Shown here: in pieces, positions 25,054 through 33,654 of the stretch
How the letters are laid out: each line of letters opens with the position of its first letter
How positions within the stretch are numbered: the first letter of the stretch is position 1
Assembly (NCBI GenBank): GCA_003709165.1
Contig: RDRZ01000018.1
Span: forward strand, 1-47,418
DNA length: 47,418 nt
Direction of reading: 5' to 3'
From: Flavobacteriaceae bacterium PRS1
GTDB lineage: Bacteria > Bacteroidota > Bacteroidia > Flavobacteriales > Flavobacteriaceae
The notes under the pieces: model-generated
Databases searched by the model: none
What the model was told of the DNA's origin: nothing
Seen by the model: the letters and a program-made list of their open reading frames with translations, nothing else
Position numbers and translations under genes: made by a program

Positions 25054-25452
25054 ATGGCTTATAAGGATATGATGGAACAAGAGGAAATTTTTTCCAAAGT
25101 TTTAAGAGCAGGAAGACGTACTTATTTTTTTGATGTAAGATCTACCAAAGCAGGAGATTATTATCTTACAATTACCGAAAGTAAGAAGTTTACAAACGAT
25201 GATGGTTCGTTTCATTACAAAAAACATAAAATTTATTTATATAAAGAAGATTTTTCTGAATTTAAAGATATTTTAGCCGAAATGACCAACTATATCATTG
25301 ATGAAAAAGGGGAAGAAGTTATAAGCGATCGCCATCAAAAAAATTACAAAAAAAAAGATTATTCTACTATTGAAGAATCAACCGAAGATGCTACTGAAGA
25401 AACTCCTGCATCTTCTGAAAGTTTTACAGATGTGAATTTTGAGGATATTTAA
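25054..25452 (+). CDS. PUR-domain nucleic-acid-binding protein (DUF3276)
   Basis: A 132-residue protein, the Bacteroidota single-PUR-repeat protein. EEIFSKVLRAGRRTYFFDVR (11-30), DYYLTITESKKFT, GSFHYKKHKIYLYKEDFSEF and LAEMTNYIIDEKGEE make the beta-beta-beta-beta-alpha fold. The C-terminal 40 residues are acidic and Ser/Thr-rich, probably disordered. PUR proteins bind GGN-rich single-stranded DNA or RNA as dimers. The start is supported by a leader hairpin upstream, and the gene ends in an intrinsic terminator. Confidence 0.92.
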   Translation: MAYKDMMEQEEIFSKVLRAGRRTYFFDVRSTKAGDYYLTITESKKFTNDDGSFHYKKHKIYLYKEDFSEFKDILAEMTNYIIDEKGEEVISDRHQKNYKKKDYSTIEESTEDATEETPASSESFTDVNFEDI

Positions 25453-25482
25453 AAATATTCATAAGGAAATCTTAAATTATTT

Positions 25483-25513
25483 AAAACCGTTACTTTTTAG
25501 TAATGGTTTTTTT
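25483..25513 (+). terminator. Intrinsic terminator of the PUR-domain gene
   Basis: AAACCGTTAC pairs with GTAATGGTTT (one G-U pair) around a six-base loop, followed by T7. Confidence 0.8.
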
Positions 25514-25596
25514 ATATTTATGCTCTAACTAAATTGAAAAATGAAACGAGCATGTTAAAATTTTTCACACTTAAAGGAATGATTAATTGCGAACAG

Positions 25597-25614
25597 TCCC
25601 GATAATTATCGGGA
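25597..25614. repeat. Dispersed palindrome, copy B
   Basis: TCCCGATAATTATCGGGA is a perfect 18-bp palindrome between the PUR-domain gene and the M14 peptidase gene. It has no T-tract, so it is unlikely to be a simple terminator. The same CCCGATAnnTATCGGG core occurs at 30111-30126 and 34751-34766 and in the terminator at 19650-19687. Confidence 0.75.
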
Positions 25615-25644
25615 TGACCGTTTAAAAAAAATAAATATAAACAC

Positions 25645-28161
25645 ATGAAAAAACTATTTTTACTTTGTCTTTTATCTTGTGCATTTATTCAAGCACAAAA
25701 CGAAATCGATTTATCCTATTACCTTCCTCAAGGTGTAACTTATAACCAAAACATTCCAACACCTGAAAGTGTTATTGGGCATCAAGTTGGCAAGTGGCAC
25801 GTTACACACGATAAATTGGTACAATATATGTATGCCCTTGCAAATGCTTCCGATAGAATTACTATTGAAAACAGAGGTAAAACTTTTGAAGACAGACCTT
25901 TATTATTACTTACCATTACATCACCTAAAAATCATCAACGAATCGATGATATTCGTAAAGCACATATTGCAGCTACTGAAAGCAATTCGGTAAATACAGC
26001 AAATATGCCAATTGTGGTGTATCAAGGATTTTCAATTCATGGTAACGAACCAAGTGGCGCAAATGCCGGACTTTTGGCTGCTTATTATTTAGCTGCTGCT
26101 GAAAGTGAAGCGATTAATGACTTATTAGAAAATGTGATTATATTATTCGATCCATCGTTTAATCCTGATGGTTTGCAACGCTTTGCCTATTGGGCAAATA
26201 CCAATAAGAGTATTAACCTAAATCCAGATCCAAACGATAGAGAATACAGCGAGGTTTGGCCTGGCGGAAGAACAAACCACTATTGGTTTGATATGAATCG
26301 GGATTGGTTGCCAGTACAATTACCAGAATCTCGTGCCAGAATTGCAACATTCCACAAATGGTTGCCAAACATTTTAACAGATCATCATGAAATGGGAACT
26401 AATTCAACCTTCTTTTTTCAGCCAGGAATACAATCAAGAACACATCCTTTAACTCCAAAATTAAATCAAGAACTTACTAAAAGAATTGCTAATTATCATG
26501 CAAAAGCTTTAGATAAAATTGGCTCTTTATATTATACCGAAGAAAGTTTTGACGATTTTTATTATGGCAAAGGCTCAACCTTTCCGGACATCAATGGAGG
26601 TATTGGTATTTTATTCGAACAAGCAAGTTCTCGTGGTCATGTTCAGGAAAGTGATAATGGACTTTTAACATTTCCGTTTGGTATTCGCAACCAATTTACA
26701 GCTGCTTTATCGACTTTAGAAGCTGCAAAAAATATGCGTGAAGAAATATTAACCTATCAGCATAACTTCTTCAAAAATGCCAGAAATGAAGCTGCTAAAG
26801 AAAGCGGAAAAGCCATTGTTTTTGGAGATGAAAAAGATGCTGCTAAAACCTATCATCTTGCCGAGATTTTAAAACGTCATCAAATTAAATTCAACGAAAT
26901 AAAACAAGATTTTACAGTTAACGGAAAACATTTTAAGAAAGGATATAGTTATATTATACCTAAAAACCAAAAAAACACACGTTTAATAAACGCCATGTTC
27001 GAGATACGCACCACTTTTAAAGACAGCTTATTTTACGATGTTTCGGCTTGGACATTTCCGTTAGCATTTAATTTAGATTATGCTGAAGGTGTTTCTACAA
27101 AAAATGCAGGTGCAGAAGTTGCCGATTTGCAATTTAAAAAAGGAAAAGTAACAGGACAAAGCAACTATGCCTATGTAATGGAATGGCACGAATATTACAC
27201 GCCAAAGGTTTTAAACAAAATTTTAAGCAAGGGCTTACGTGCCAAAGTGGCGATGAAGCAATTTAACTTAAACGGAACGCCATACGATTACGGAACGATA
27301 TTAATTCCTGTTCAGAATCAGAAATTAAATGCTAAAAATTTGTATTCGTTTTTAAACGATTTAGCACAAGAAAGCCATGTACAAATAGATGCTGTTTCTA
27401 CTGGATTAACCCAAAAAGGTATCGATTTAGGAAGCAGCCAGTTTAAAGCCTTAAAAAACCCAAAAATTGCATTGTTGGTTGGCGATGGAATTACATCGTA
27501 CGATGCTGGAGAAATTTGGCACTTATTTGATACTCGTTACGATATTACCGTAACAAAACTGGACACTAAAACTATTGCAAATGCCGATTTAAGCAGATAT
27601 AATACTATAATTGTGGCAAACTCCAGAACTTCTGGTTTAAGTGAAGCCAATACCAAAAAAATAATAACCTGGGTTAAAAATGGAGGGACTATAATTGGTT
27701 ATAGAAACACCTTAAAATGGTTTAAATCTAAAAAGCTTGCCAAGTTAGAATTTAAAAAAGTGAAAGTGCCTGCAAAAAATGTAAGCTTTGAAGAACGTCG
27801 AGATTTTAGAGGGGCTCAATTTATTGGAGGTGCTATTTTTGAAGCTGAAATTGACAGGTCGCATCCTATAAACTTTGGTTATAAGAATACTAAAATAGCC
27901 TTGTTTAGAAACACGACTATTTTTATGAAGGCAGATTCCAGCAGTTATAACAACCCAATACAATACACAAAACGACCAATTTTAAGCGGTTATATCTCTA
28001 AACAAAATTTAGATAGTTTAGGAGGCACTGTACCTTTACAAATTAAAAGTTTAGGTAGTGGAAAAGTGGTTGCATTCACAGATAATACAAATTTTAGAGC
28101 CTTTTGGTATGGTACAAATAAGTTACTTATGAATGCTATTTTTTTTAGAGAAGAGTTATAA
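25645..28161 (+). CDS. Secreted M14-family zinc carboxypeptidase
   Basis: An 838-residue exported metallopeptidase with signal peptide MKKLFLLCLLSCAFIQAQ. The M14 domain (about 45-370) has zinc ligands H132 and E135 in IHGNEPSG and H247 or H248 in LTDHHEMGT, the substrate region NRDWLP, and a probable catalytic glutamate in GILFEQASS. The C-terminal 450 residues include a glutamine-amidotransferase-like part (VGDGITSYDAGEIWHLFD, NSRTSGLSEANTKKI). It lacks the T9SS C-terminal domain I would expect for surface secretion. The 3' end overlaps the acyltransferase stop by six bases (convergent). Confidence 0.9.
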   Translation: MKKLFLLCLLSCAFIQAQNEIDLSYYLPQGVTYNQNIPTPESVIGHQVGKWHVTHDKLVQYMYALANASDRITIENRGKTFEDRPLLLLTITSPKNHQRIDDIRKAHIAATESNSVNTANMPIVVYQGFSIHGNEPSGANAGLLAAYYLAAAESEAINDLLENVIILFDPSFNPDGLQRFAYWANTNKSINLNPDPNDREYSEVWPGGRTNHYWFDMNRDWLPVQLPESRARIATFHKWLPNILTDHHEMGTNSTFFFQPGIQSRTHPLTPKLNQELTKRIANYHAKALDKIGSLYYTEESFDDFYYGKGSTFPDINGGIGILFEQASSRGHVQESDNGLLTFPFGIRNQFTAALSTLEAAKNMREEILTYQHNFFKNARNEAAKESGKAIVFGDEKDAAKTYHLAEILKRHQIKFNEIKQDFTVNGKHFKKGYSYIIPKNQKNTRLINAMFEIRTTFKDSLFYDVSAWTFPLAFNLDYAEGVSTKNAGAEVADLQFKKGKVTGQSNYAYVMEWHEYYTPKVLNKILSKGLRAKVAMKQFNLNGTPYDYGTILIPVQNQKLNAKNLYSFLNDLAQESHVQIDAVSTGLTQKGIDLGSSQFKALKNPKIALLVGDGITSYDAGEIWHLFDTRYDITVTKLDTKTIANADLSRYNTIIVANSRTSGLSEANTKKIITWVKNGGTIIGYRNTLKWFKSKKLAKLEFKKVKVPAKNVSFEERRDFRGAQFIGGAIFEAEIDRSHPINFGYKNTKIALFRNTTIFMKADSSSYNNPIQYTKRPILSGYISKQNLDSLGGTVPLQIKSLGSGKVVAFTDNTNFRAFWYGTNKLLMNAIFFREEL

Positions 28162-29187
28162 TTTAACTGCTAAAAGGTTAAGAGTTATTACCAAAATAAA
28201 ATAACTCAAACCAATAGTAGAAGTAAATACAGAAGCTAACACCAAACAAATAATCAATAAATATAGTGGCACTAAAGTAATAACGATTGCGAACCTGAAC
28301 GTGGCTGTAAACTCTGGCTCTACTATTTTGGGTTGTACTATAAATTTCCAGATTAAATAAGGAGGAAGCACATTTAAAATAAGCAATCCTTTTAATATTG
28401 CTCGTAACCAATTAAGGCTAGTTTTTGGTTTCTGTTTGCAATCTTCAAAATTATTGGCAATACATGTATTTACTGCTTTCGGATTTAGGTAATCTACTTG
28501 TAAAGCATCCAGTTTTTGAAGTGTTTCCTTATAATTCTCCGTAGGAATATGAGTCGTTAATTTTGAAATTTTAGACTGAATTGTATGTTTCAAATTAACA
28601 ATATCTTTATTTCTATCGCCTGTAACAAAAGATTTTGCAGCAATGGGTTCGCCAAAATATATTGATGAACTATCTACAAAATTTTCAGCATTAGCAAAAT
28701 TTAAACCTATAGGAACTAACTGTAAATCGGTTTCAGGATATTTTTCGAGTGTATCAAAAACAATACGTGTAAAGCCTTTGCTTAAAGTCCGCACAGTACG
28801 ATTTAGGTTATGGCTGCCTTCCGGAAAGATAAAAACAGATTCATTTTGATGCAGTAAATCTGTACACGAATCAAAAATTGAATTATTATTCATTATGGTA
28901 TTCCAACCATCGCGAATACGATAAACAGGCATCATATTAAAACTCTTTAGTAATTTACTAATTAAAGGGTTTTTAAATACACTTGCTCTTGTTAAAAAAT
29001 AAGAAAAACGTCCGCATTTAGTAGCAATTAGAAGTACATCTAACAAAGCATTTTGATGATTTGATAAAAACAAAACAGGTTTGCCTTTAGGGATATGCTT
29101 AGCATCTACTACTCTAATTTTTTTGAAATAAAAAAACAATCCTAATTTAATATATGCTCTAAAGCTATGTTGCCAAATTTTTTTCAA
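28156..29187 (-). CDS. Lysophospholipid acyltransferase, PlsC-like
   Basis: A 343-residue acyltransferase. FLSNHQNALLD has H44 and D50 separated by five residues rather than the canonical four, as in a subgroup typical of Bacteroidota, and FIFPEGSHN supplies the glycerol-phosphate-binding block. The C-terminal part has two or three membrane helices (about 265-340). It would acylate lysophosphatidic acid or a related lipid. The ATG overlaps the stop of the BASS transporter by four bases, so the two are coupled. Confidence 0.88.
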   Translation of the reverse strand: MKKIWQHSFRAYIKLGLFFYFKKIRVVDAKHIPKGKPVLFLSNHQNALLDVLLIATKCGRFSYFLTRASVFKNPLISKLLKSFNMMPVYRIRDGWNTIMNNNSIFDSCTDLLHQNESVFIFPEGSHNLNRTVRTLSKGFTRIVFDTLEKYPETDLQLVPIGLNFANAENFVDSSSIYFGEPIAAKSFVTGDRNKDIVNLKHTIQSKISKLTTHIPTENYKETLQKLDALQVDYLNPKAVNTCIANNFEDCKQKPKTSLNWLRAILKGLLILNVLPPYLIWKFIVQPKIVEPEFTATFRFAIVITLVPLYLLIICLVLASVFTSTIGLSYFILVITLNLLAVKL

Positions 29188-30095
29188 ATTGTAATTAGTT
29201 TTTTCGATTTATTAGACCAATAAAAAGCCAATAACAGCCCGGAAATAATATGCCATATTCCCCAAAAAGCTGCGAGAATTGCCATTCCGCCTAAATCATT
29301 AAAAAATGTAAAAATAAGTAAAAGTCCTAATCCGGAATTTTGTATTCCAGTTTCAATGGCTAATGTTTTCTGATTTTTAAAAGATAAACTAAATAGTTTA
29401 GCTACTGTAAACCCTAACAATAAGGCCAATATATTATGGCCTATACCAATTGCCAACACATAATGTATGTAATTGTTAAACAAATCTAAATTATTGGAAA
29501 ATGCAATAATCACTATTGTTATAAAAATAATGATGGAAAACGGCTTCAATATTCTTGATATTTTGATTGCGAGAGTTTCATTCTTACTTCGTAAAAGCAT
29601 TCCGAGAAATAAAGGAATCCCAAGAATCAAGATAATAAGTTTTACCAATTCGAAAGGTTCGAGTTTTACAGTTTGTAATATTTGTGCAGTAGGCTCATAT
29701 AAATTGCCATAAAACTGAAAATTAAAAGGTGTCATAAACATTGCTAAAAACGTGGCAAAAGCGGTTAAACTTACTGACAAGGCTGTATTTCCTTTGGCGA
29801 GATGTGTCATAAAGTTGGAGATGTTTCCTCCAGGACAAGCAGCAACCATCATCATTCCGAGGGCAATACTTGGTTGTGGTTTTATAACTATTATCAAAAT
29901 AAAAGTAAGTAATGGCAATAAGATAAATTGTGATAATACACCTGCCAAAACTAATTTAGGTTGACGTAAAATATGCTTAAAATCGTCGATTGTAATTGAT
30001 AAAGCAACACCAAACATAACCACAGCAAGTGCTATATTGAGCACCCAAAGTCCGCTACTATCAAAATTTATTCGAACACTATCTAATTCTTGCAT
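29184..30095 (-). CDS. Bile acid:sodium symporter (BASS) family transporter
   Basis: From the ATG at 30095 this is a 303-residue protein with about ten membrane segments and the BASS features ALSITIDDFKHILRQP, MMVAACPGGNISNFMTHLAKGN (the PGG crossover, split here by position) and ETGIQNSGLGLLL. The family carries organic anions, pantoate or other acids with sodium; the substrate is not evident. A longer frame from 30143 would translate through a dispersed palindrome and give GNLSVPIAIGRQKW, so I chose 30095. It is coupled to the acyltransferase gene. Confidence 0.88.
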   Translation of the reverse strand: MQELDSVRINFDSSGLWVLNIALAVVMFGVALSITIDDFKHILRQPKLVLAGVLSQFILLPLLTFILIIVIKPQPSIALGMMMVAACPGGNISNFMTHLAKGNTALSVSLTAFATFLAMFMTPFNFQFYGNLYEPTAQILQTVKLEPFELVKLIILILGIPLFLGMLLRSKNETLAIKISRILKPFSIIIFITIVIIAFSNNLDLFNNYIHYVLAIGIGHNILALLLGFTVAKLFSLSFKNQKTLAIETGIQNSGLGLLLIFTFFNDLGGMAILAAFWGIWHIISGLLLAFYWSNKSKKLITI

Positions 30096-30103
30096 AAGCC
30101 ATT

Positions 30104-30135
30104 TCTGTCTCCCAATAGCTATCGGGACGGACAGA
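30104..30135. repeat. Dispersed palindrome, copy C, with extended arms
   Basis: CCCAATAGCTATCGGG (30111-30126) is a one-mismatch copy of the dispersed palindrome, here flanked by TCTGTC and GACAGA (30104-30109 and 30130-30135) that extend the stem past a two-base bulge. On minus-strand RNA the mismatch is a G-U pair. It lies between csaA and the BASS gene. Confidence 0.7.
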
Positions 30136-30164
30136 TTTCCCAAATTAAGAAAGAATATTTTAAA

Positions 30165-30500
30165 TTATGAAACAGTTGAACCATTTTTAACCATTTGTTC
30201 AGGTTTTAGTAACATAACATCATTTCCATTAACTGCTCCCATAACCAAACATTCACTCATAAAATTGGCAATTTGTTTCTTTGGAAAATTAACAACTGCC
30301 ACAATCTGTCGGTTTAATAATTCTTCTTTTGTGTAAAGTTTTGTTATTTGTGCTGATGATTTTTTAATCCCAAGCTCACCAAAATCAATAGTTAATTGAT
30401 ATGCTGGTTGTCTCGCTTCAGGAAAGTAATTGACTTTTATAATATTTCCTACACGTAAATCTACTTTAATAAAATCTTCGAAATTTATTTGTTTGCTCAT
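30165..30500 (-). CDS. csaA: tRNA-binding domain protein, CsaA family
   Basis: A 111-residue OB-fold protein: INFEDFIKVDLRVGNIIKV at the start, PAYQLTIDFGELGIKKSSAQI, NRQIVAVVNFPKKQIANFMSE and VNGNDVMLLKPEQMVKNGS at the end. It is homologous to the tRNA-binding domain of MetRS/Trbp111, forms a dimer and has been linked to chaperone activity. It is divergent from the redoxin gene, 48 bases between starts. Confidence 0.93.
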   Translation of the reverse strand: MSKQINFEDFIKVDLRVGNIIKVNYFPEARQPAYQLTIDFGELGIKKSSAQITKLYTKEELLNRQIVAVVNFPKKQIANFMSECLVMGAVNGNDVMLLKPEQMVKNGSTVS

Positions 30501-30548
30501 TTTTTAAAAATACGAATATTTACTATATTTAAACAAAAACAATCTGCA

Positions 30549-31106
30549 ATGTCATTAACACCCTCAAATATGTTAGCGCTTGGTACACAAGCTCCAAAAT
30601 TTAATCTAATAGATACTATTAGTGGTAACTATATTAATTTACAAAAAGCTAAAGGAGAGCAAGGAACAGTAATCATGTTTATTTGTAATCATTGTCCGTT
30701 TGTAATTCATATTAACGAACAGTTAGTTGCGCTTTCAAATTATTATTCTGAAAAAGGTATTGCCTTTATTGCAATTTCCAGTAATGATTCCGAAACGTAT
30801 CCTCAAGACGGTCCAGAACAAATGAAGATTCATGCGCAAGAAGTTAATTATCCGTTTCCATATTTGTATGATGAAACACAAGATGTTGCAAAATCTTACA
30901 ATGCAGCTTGTACTCCAGATTTGTACGTGTTTAATGCCGATTTAAAATTGGTTTATCGTGGGCAATTAGACGATTCTCGTCCTGAAAATGGAATTCTTGT
31001 TACAGGAAACGATTTGCGTAATGCTTTGGATTGTTTACTCAATGAGGAAGAAAATACGATGATACAAAAGCCGAGTATTGGTTGTAATATTAAGTGGAAA
31101 TACTAA
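30549..31106 (+). CDS. Thioredoxin-family redoxin (CxxC)
   Basis: From the ATG at 30549 the protein is 185 residues. LALGTQAPKFNLIDT is the AhpC/TSA opening, and the active site is VIMFICNHCPFVIHINEQL with a C-N-H-C motif. DGPEQMKIHAQEVNYPFPYLYD and ACTPDLYVFNADLKLVYRGQLDDSRP (both split by position) are typical of the redoxin-domain group with CNHCPFV. An in-frame ATG at 30489 would overlap csaA on the other strand and add 20 basic and hydrophobic residues; I reject it. There is no signal peptide, so it is likely cytoplasmic. Confidence 0.9.
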   Translation: MSLTPSNMLALGTQAPKFNLIDTISGNYINLQKAKGEQGTVIMFICNHCPFVIHINEQLVALSNYYSEKGIAFIAISSNDSETYPQDGPEQMKIHAQEVNYPFPYLYDETQDVAKSYNAACTPDLYVFNADLKLVYRGQLDDSRPENGILVTGNDLRNALDCLLNEEENTMIQKPSIGCNIKWKY

Positions 31107-31152
31107 AGTAAAATTCAACAACTTAAATTTCAAATTCCAAAAAAATTGAGAA

Positions 31153-31698
31153 CTATTTCCAATTCTTTCTAATCAACAAATTCTCAATATGCGCATAATG
31201 GTGGTTGCTATGCCATGCATACATACCAATATTGTATTTTAAGACAACTTCTTCATTAGTTTCTGGGTGATTAAAACTTTTATTTAAATCGTCAATTGAT
31301 AATGATTTTAGCAAATAGACCAATTTACTATGAATAGCTTTTAAATGCAATAAAGACATTTCAATTGGAGCCGTTTTAGCATCTGGCAATTCTGCCCAAT
31401 CTTTTTCTTCATATGCTTTTATTATTGGTTTATCTTCGGTTAAAGTCCATTTAAAACGTGTATAACTATGCTGATGACTGTCTGACAAATGATGAACAAC
31501 TTGCCGTATTGTCCAACCATCTGGACTGTATGGTGTGTCTAACTGCTTGTAGGTTAAATTCTTAAAAAGTTTTTCAAGACGATTGGAGAAATGTCCTAAA
31601 ATTGATATCCAACTTTTAATATGTTCAGGTGTAATAGTATTCGGGCAATCGAATTTGCCTATTGGGTATTTTAATTGTTCTAGGTCAATTGTAGTCAT
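31153..31698 (-). CDS. YfiT/DinB-superfamily thiol transferase or metal-dependent hydrolase
   Basis: From the ATG at 31698 the protein is 181 residues: LEQLKYPIGKFDCPNTI, the metal-site helix DGWTIRQVVHHLSDSHQHSY, RFKWTLTEDKPIIKAYEEKDWAELPD and the C-terminal MYAWHSNHHYAHIENL carrying two further metal histidines. This is the YfiT (BstA-like) branch of the DinB four-helix family; some members transfer bacillithiol to electrophiles. A longer frame from 31749 adds a hydrophobic segment and overlaps the upstream gene; 31698 matches the family start. Confidence 0.88.
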   Translation of the reverse strand: MTTIDLEQLKYPIGKFDCPNTITPEHIKSWISILGHFSNRLEKLFKNLTYKQLDTPYSPDGWTIRQVVHHLSDSHQHSYTRFKWTLTEDKPIIKAYEEKDWAELPDAKTAPIEMSLLHLKAIHSKLVYLLKSLSIDDLNKSFNHPETNEEVVLKYNIGMYAWHSNHHYAHIENLLIRKNWK

Positions 31699-31735
31699 AT
31701 TTAAAATAACAAAAAGTAATGTTATTAAAACAGAT

Positions 31736-32574
31736 TTAAAAATTTGCATTGATAGAAATCAATGGTCCAGAAAAATTCATCCTGAAATTACCATCCCAAT
31801 CATTAGTATCAACACTAGTTTTAAATAAAAAATATCTATAATCGAAACCAAGACCAATATTTTTAAAAACCTGATATTTAATTCCTGGTGCTAAATCCCA
31901 TAAATTAGCAGAATAATCACCTATTGTTATTCCAAACCAATCTACTCTTGCTATTAACGCTAATTTGGTTGAAGGAGTAAAATAGTACCAAGCTCCTATA
32001 TTTGGCAAAGGAATTACAGCACTTACTGCTCTTCGTTCAAACTCAAAACCACCTCCATTAACAAGTACATCTCCTTCAATAAAAACTTTAATATTAAAAG
32101 CATGAACTCCAAGTCCAGCACCAAATTCATGTTTAAATCCTCTAGAGAAAACTCTTCCGAAGAAAATTCTATATAAATCTAATCCTACTCCTGCTTTTGC
32201 ATTAGTACCAGCATTAAAAACCACATCTCCCCATTCTATATCTTCAACTAATAGAGCTGTCCTTGATGTAGATAAACTGAAAGTTTCAAAAGACGCTTTC
32301 CATTTTTTAGAAAAATACCAATCAAATTTAAAAAAAATGCAGATTCATCATTATTTAATTTAAAGGTTTTACCAAAATCAATATTTTGATTTGAAGAGGT
32401 ACCGTTTGCACCTACTTTTACATTTTTTGATAAGAAGAACAAGCCTACATCAAAATGGAATTTATCGGTAAGTATTTGATGTTGTTCTTGGTTTTCTTCT
32501 TGTGTTTCTTGAGAAAATATAATTTGAGAAGAAGTAAAAACAGATAATAGAATAAATACAATTGATTTTTTCAT
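31736..32574 (-). pseudogene. Outer-membrane beta-barrel protein with a -1 frameshift at an eight-T tract
   Basis: The frame from 32574 begins with signal peptide KKSIVFILLSVFTSSQIIFS and reads to the T8 tract (32337-32330, A8 on the plus strand), after which it ends within 26 codons. Adding one T restores FFFKFDWYFSKKWKASFETF and a frame without stops to 31736, ending SGPLISINANF with a C-terminal phenylalanine as in outer-membrane proteins. The repaired protein would be 279 residues. I do not recognise the family beyond a beta-barrel with Gly- and aromatic-rich strands. The tract could allow phase variation, be a pseudogene lesion or a sequencing error. Confidence 0.8.
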
Positions 32575-32607
32575 GTATGGTTAGTTTAAATTATGAAATG
32601 TTGTAAT

Positions 32608-32615
32608 CAAAGATA
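32608..32615 (-). promoter_or_regulatory. Candidate -7 box for the outer-membrane protein gene
   Basis: TATCTTTG on the minus strand matches TAnnTTTG, 34 bases upstream of the ATG at 32574. No TTG is seen at the usual distance. Confidence 0.3.
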
Positions 32616-32645
32616 TTAAAAATCTTCTTTAAAATGTAAAGTAGC

Positions 32646-32738
32646 CTAAAATGCTCCATAATTAACTTCCATCATTTCATGAACAAAAATCAATGTTTCT
32701 TTTGGTTTTATTCCACTTCCTAATGCAGAATTAGTCAT
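32646..32738 (-). other. 30-codon orphan frame, possible gene remnant
   Basis: A short minus-strand frame of 30 codons from an ATG at 32738, containing GSGIKPKETLIFVHEMMEV. It lies in the 218-bp gap between the TPR lipoprotein and the outer-membrane protein. I do not recognise it; it may be a remnant of a longer gene or chance. Confidence 0.2.
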
Positions 32739-32792
32739 AGACAAATATTAAAATTACTATAAACTGAAGTGTTTAAATACTAATATCATCTA

Positions 32793-33557
32793 CTAGTTTT
32801 TAAATATGTTTTTAGTATATGCTTCAACAAACTCTTTAGCTCTCTTATTTGTGTTATTATATTCTAACGCTTTTTTATAATTAATAAAAGCTTGTAAACT
32901 ATCTCCATGTCTTAAATAAGCATCTGCCAAACTATCATAAACATTATCACTTTTAGGGTATAAGGCTACATTCATTTTAAATACTTCTATGGCATTTTCA
33001 TATTCTTTTTCCTTCAATAATTTATAGCCAAGACTATTAAATTCCCTTTCGCTAATTAAAACACTTGTAGAATCTTGTTTTTTAATCTCTAAAAATCCAG
33101 CAAGTGCTTTGTCATAATTCTTATTCTTTAAATGCATGCTTGGTATTCTAAAAGAATCTTCTACTTTTAAATAATCATAGGTGATTAAATCTTTATTATC
33201 TGCAGATATTATAGACAAATAACGTTTTTTTGTTTCTGGATGCTGAACAAAATGAAGTTTCTTATACATATCAACAACGAAAAAAATATTTTCATCTAAT
33301 ATGACTGGCTTAATTTTTTCTGCACCTCTCAATTTTAAAAACAACTTTCCATTGTCATAATACACGTCTATAACCTCATCTTGATTAAATAAATAACGTC
33401 CTGAAGTTTGCTTAATATATTCTGGAGAATAGTCTATATTTTTAGAACAGCTAAAAACTACAACTATAAGAAATATAAAAAACAATAAAAGTTTAGTTTT
33501 ACTCACAGAATTTCTATTGTTGCTATCGAGTTCGTGATATTTCTTTGAAAAGTTCAT
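32793..33557 (-). CDS. Lipoprotein with C-terminal TPR repeats
   Basis: From the ATG at 33557 the protein is 254 residues with a long positively charged N-region, the hydrophobic core LLLFFIFLIVVVFS and lipid cysteine C37. The middle has beta-type sequence (GRYLFNQDEVIDVYYDNGKL), as in small domains following serine hydrolases. Two TPR units at about 180-250 (SLGYKLLKEKEYENAIEVF, DSLADAYLRHGDSLQAFINY) would bind partner peptides. A frame from 33599 adds 14 residues of no obvious sense. The function is not known. Confidence 0.75.
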   Translation of the reverse strand: MNFSKKYHELDSNNRNSVSKTKLLLFFIFLIVVVFSCSKNIDYSPEYIKQTSGRYLFNQDEVIDVYYDNGKLFLKLRGAEKIKPVILDENIFFVVDMYKKLHFVQHPETKKRYLSIISADNKDLITYDYLKVEDSFRIPSMHLKNKNYDKALAGFLEIKKQDSTSVLISEREFNSLGYKLLKEKEYENAIEVFKMNVALYPKSDNVYDSLADAYLRHGDSLQAFINYKKALEYNNTNKRAKEFVEAYTKNIFKN

Positions 33558-33654
33558 TTTAATAGGTTGATTAATAAAACTGATACATTTAAAAAACATC
33601 TCATTATAAATGAGTCGCCAATTTTAATATTTTGTTACTATAATCAAGAAAAAT

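Noticed and set aside
30096..30143. Upstream start of the BASS transporter
   Set aside because: The extra codons translate a dispersed intergenic palindrome and have no counterpart in the family.
31736..32224. Separate 162-residue protein starting with GTG at 32224
   Set aside because: The frame is open upstream to the T8 tract and joins the signal-peptide fragment after one added base.
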